Assembly (NCBI GenBank): GCA_002403995.1
Contig: DHIV01000005.1
Span: 1 to 25,095 of the forward strand
Origin: Gallionella sp. UBA4737
GTDB taxonomy: Bacteria; Pseudomonadota; Gammaproteobacteria; Burkholderiales; Gallionellaceae
Length of the DNA: 25,095 nucleotides
Direction of reading: 5' to 3'
The translations under genes and the position numbers were made by a program. The notes beneath the pieces were generated by a model. The model did not search any database, was not told the DNA's origin, and worked only from the letters and a program-made list of their open reading frames with translations. Of this stretch, positions 22,949-25,095 are shown in pieces; position 1 is the first letter of the stretch, and each line of letters starts with the position of its first letter.

Positions 22949-23520
22949 AAAAGTTATCCTTAGCGATCGTATTGATGGTTGCACCCACATTCGCACATGC
23001 ATGGCCGTGGTCTATGGATCAGGGTAACCAGATCAGTATCAAACCCCAGGAAAGCGTTGACCCGGCAAATCCGGGCATGAATCCTTTTCCGAAACGTTCA
23101 GTGCCTGTTCCGGGTACTCCCACCTCTTCGATAGAGGTCAAGGATAAGGATGCTGCGTTCAAACTGGTCAATCCTGTACCAGTAAATGCAAGAACGGTCG
23201 ATATGGGGCACCGCCTGTTCTCGATTTATTGCGTTCCCTGTCACGGCAAATCGGGTACCGGCGATGGATATGTGGGGCAAAAACTAATCCTGCAACCATG
23301 GAATTTGACTTCGAGCAATGATTTGCATCCGTGGAATTCCCCGGATTACCCTGATGGTTACATATTCGGCATGATGACCTTCGGTGGCGCGGTGATGCCT
23401 ATATATGCCATTGATTTGAGTCCCACCGAACGTTGGGAAGTGGTAAATTACATCCGTACTGTGCTGCAAAAAAGGGGATTACCCGTTGCCACCGCTGCCG
23501 CACAGAAGACAAAAAAATAG
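22945..23520 (+). CDS. actE: ActE, monoheme cytochrome c subunit of alternative complex III
   Basis: ActE is the monoheme cytochrome that passes electrons to a soluble cytochrome c or directly to an oxidase. The 191-residue product has a signal peptide (MKKLSLAIVLMVAPTFAHA, likely cleaved before Trp20), one CVPCH heme site at 96-100, and the probable axial Met151 in GGAVMPIY. There is no lipobox cysteine after the signal, so it should be a soluble or complex-bound periplasmic protein. As I recall, ActE in some characterised complexes is lipidated. It overlaps actD (ATGA) and precedes actF by 12 nt. Confidence 0.9.
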   Translation: MKKLSLAIVLMVAPTFAHAWPWSMDQGNQISIKPQESVDPANPGMNPFPKRSVPVPGTPTSSIEVKDKDAAFKLVNPVPVNARTVDMGHRLFSIYCVPCHGKSGTGDGYVGQKLILQPWNLTSSNDLHPWNSPDYPDGYIFGMMTFGGAVMPIYAIDLSPTERWEVVNYIRTVLQKRGLPVATAAAQKTKK

Positions 23521-23532
23521 GAGACGGTCAAA

Positions 23533-24549
23533 ATGTTTTCATATAGCAATTGGTCGGTTCTGACCGTGAATTTTCTGGTGGTGCTGTATCTGGCCTTGGG
23601 CGGGGTGACACTTTCTGCCGTGCTGTACCTGGTGGGCGCGCGCTGGAGGTATGAGATTCGACTATTGGCAAGCTCACTGTTTGCCTTGTTTCCGCTGGCG
23701 TTTGTGTTGCTGATCGTGTTATTGGCAAACGGTGGTTCGACTTTCCCGTGGCTGAAAGAAACCGGAGAGCATGCACATCACATCCCCGCATGGCATAATT
23801 ACACTTTTCTGGTGGCGCGCGAGGTACTCGGCATGCTGTTGGTGATGGCGATACACTGGGTATTCATCCGGCGCCAAGCTGTTAGCGAGCGCAGTTCTGA
23901 AGATGCGGCACGTTTCCACACAATTGCCTGCTGGGTTCCGTATGTGTACGTGTTGTATGGCACGATGGTCGCGTGGGACTTTGAGATGACCATGCTGCCT
24001 TCCTGGGAGAGCGCGATTTATGGCATGCAACATTTTGTCAGTAATTTCGGCATGTTCCTGTCGTTCCTGGTGATTTGGATTTTTGTCTTGAATAGCCGCG
24101 AAAAGCTGGTGCGTCCGGTCGAGACATATGTTTACAACTACCTGGCGCAAATGCTGTTTGCGTTTACCTTGTTATGGGTTTATACCTTCTTCGCGCAATA
24201 TCTGACCATCTGGTACGGCAACCTGCCACCTGAAAGAGATCGCATGGTTGGTATGCAGGACGGTGATTACACCTTTATATTTTGGGGGATGTTCGTGCTG
24301 AAATTAGTGATCCCGTTTAGCACACTTGCTTTCCCGTTCACACGGCATAATGTCAAAGCGACTGTGGCGGTGGCCACTTGTATCATCATCGGCACGATAT
24401 TCGAGCGCTACGTCTGGATAGCAGGTGTCAAGGGCGGAGTGGGTACATATCCTATAATGGCTGCTATAGTAGTCAGCGGAGTGGTTGCGGCAATCGGTTT
24501 TTTCCTGGTGCGTATGCGTTTGCAAAGCACCCAATTGGTTAAAGGGTAA
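23533..24549 (+). CDS. actF: ActF, second NrfD-like membrane subunit of alternative complex III
   Basis: ActF is a polytopic membrane subunit related to ActC. The 338-residue product has about nine to ten hydrophobic segments, the conserved YTFFAQYLTIWYGNLPPE sequence near residues 215-232, and WESAIYGMQHFVSNF earlier, both characteristic of ActF. It is thought to support proton movement or structure and not the main quinol site. The ATG has an AGGAG Shine-Dalgarno between actE and actF. The canonical order A-B-C-D-E-F ends here, and sspA follows after only 9 nt without a visible terminator. Confidence 0.88.
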   Translation: MFSYSNWSVLTVNFLVVLYLALGGVTLSAVLYLVGARWRYEIRLLASSLFALFPLAFVLLIVLLANGGSTFPWLKETGEHAHHIPAWHNYTFLVAREVLGMLLVMAIHWVFIRRQAVSERSSEDAARFHTIACWVPYVYVLYGTMVAWDFEMTMLPSWESAIYGMQHFVSNFGMFLSFLVIWIFVLNSREKLVRPVETYVYNYLAQMLFAFTLLWVYTFFAQYLTIWYGNLPPERDRMVGMQDGDYTFIFWGMFVLKLVIPFSTLAFPFTRHNVKATVAVATCIIIGTIFERYVWIAGVKGGVGTYPIMAAIVVSGVVAAIGFFLVRMRLQSTQLVKG

Positions 24550-24558
24550 TCTGTATTT

Positions 24559-25095
24559 ATGATGAGATTGTATTCGGGGACCTCAGATCCCTATAGTCAC
24601 CGCTGCAGGATCGTGCTGTTCGAGAAAGGCATGGATTTCGAGGTGATCGATGTGGATTTGATGAACAAGACGGAGGACGTCGCGGCAATCAATCCCTATG
24701 GCAAAGTGCCGGTCTTGGTGGAGCGCGATCTGGTGCTTTATGAAGCAAACATCATCAACGAATACATAGACGAACGTTTTCCGCATCCGCAACTGATGCC
24801 ACCCGACCCCGTCATGCGCGGCCGTGCAAGGCTGTTTTTGCATCGCTTCGAACAAGAGATCTACAGCCAGGTCGAAGTGATAGAGCATGGTGTGCCCAAG
24901 GCGGCCGACAAGGCACGCGCGATCATTCGCGACAACCTGACCCAGCTTGCGCAGATATTGACCAGTCAAAAATTCTTGTTGGGGGATGAGTTCTCCATGC
25001 TGGACGTGGCGATCGCACCGTTGCTTTGGCGACTGGACCATTACGGTATCCAGATGGGCAAGGATGCCGCACCGCTGATGAAATATGCCGAGCGG
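24559..25095 (+). CDS. sspA: SspA, stringent starvation protein A (partial, cut by window edge)
   Basis: SspA is a glutathione-S-transferase-fold protein that binds RNA polymerase and shapes the stationary-phase and acid-stress response. The first 179 codons are present with no stop before the right edge. Diagnostic sequences are LYSGTSDPYSHRCRIVLFEKGM, NPYGKVPVLVERD, LYEANIINEYIDERFPHPQLMP and MLDVAIAPLLWRLDHYGI. The N-terminal thioredoxin-like half is followed by the helical half. ATG 24559 and ATG 24562 are both possible starts; the Shine-Dalgarno (AAGGG at 24542-24546) is rather far. In many betaproteobacteria petABC is followed directly by sspA-sspB; here ACIII occupies the upstream place. 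Confidence 0.9.
   Translation, partial: MMRLYSGTSDPYSHRCRIVLFEKGMDFEVIDVDLMNKTEDVAAINPYGKVPVLVERDLVLYEANIINEYIDERFPHPQLMPPDPVMRGRARLFLHRFEQEIYSQVEVIEHGVPKAADKARAIIRDNLTQLAQILTSQKFLLGDEFSMLDVAIAPLLWRLDHYGIQMGKDAAPLMKYAER

Overview
The window is a gene-dense chromosomal segment of a Gram-negative bacterium. Gene content, gene order and protein sequences fit a betaproteobacterium, most likely of the Nitrosomonadales/Gallionellaceae (iron-oxidiser) type. That placement is inferred from synteny and from a complete alternative complex III (ACIII); no database search was possible. I see no rRNA, tRNA, CRISPR array, transposase or phage gene.

Layout. (1) 1-2897, minus strand: envelope lipopolysaccharide genes kdsD-kdsC-lptC-lptA-lptB (lptB cut by the left edge), tightly packed with overlaps. 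(2) 3017-4990, plus: a KefB/KefC-type cation:proton antiporter divergent from kdsD. (3) 5033-5713, minus: a type IV prepilin-like protein with an intrinsic terminator behind it and a consensus-quality sigma-54 promoter in front. (4) 5939-7648, plus: a membrane sensor histidine kinase with no response regulator beside it. (5) 7709-12394, plus: histidine genes hisC-hisB-hisH-hisA-hisF-hisI-hisE, interrupted between hisF and hisI by a palindromic heptamer-repeat element. (6) 12397-16140: hinT, tatA-tatB-tatC, a DegS-like HtrA protease (minus strand) and a NIF3-family gene. (7) 16165-16803, minus: an unrecognised 212-residue protein. (8) 17127-24549, plus: a seven-gene ACIII operon (pentaheme cytochrome ActA, split ActB1 and ActB2, ActC, ActD, monoheme ActE, ActF). 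(9) 24559-25095: sspA, cut by the right edge.

The main result is the ACIII operon. ACIII is a quinol:cytochrome c oxidoreductase that does the job of the bc1 complex but is unrelated to it. Here it lies between a tat/htrA/nif3 block and sspA, the position where many betaproteobacteria carry petABC (bc1). The locus therefore looks like an in-place replacement of one respiratory complex by another. ActB1 is also unusual: it keeps the N-terminal four-cysteine iron-sulfur motif of molybdopterin oxidoreductases, which as I recall is missing from canonical ActB, while the position of the molybdenum-ligand cysteine appears to be alanine. ActB1 carries a twin-arginine lipoprotein signal, and the Tat translocase that would export it is encoded about 4 kb upstream.

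Regulatory signals that can be read directly are the sigma-54 promoter of the prepilin gene, sigma-70-like promoters ahead of the act operon and the antiporter gene, and the prepilin terminator. Most other genes sit in short-spaced or overlapping groups and are probably co-transcribed.
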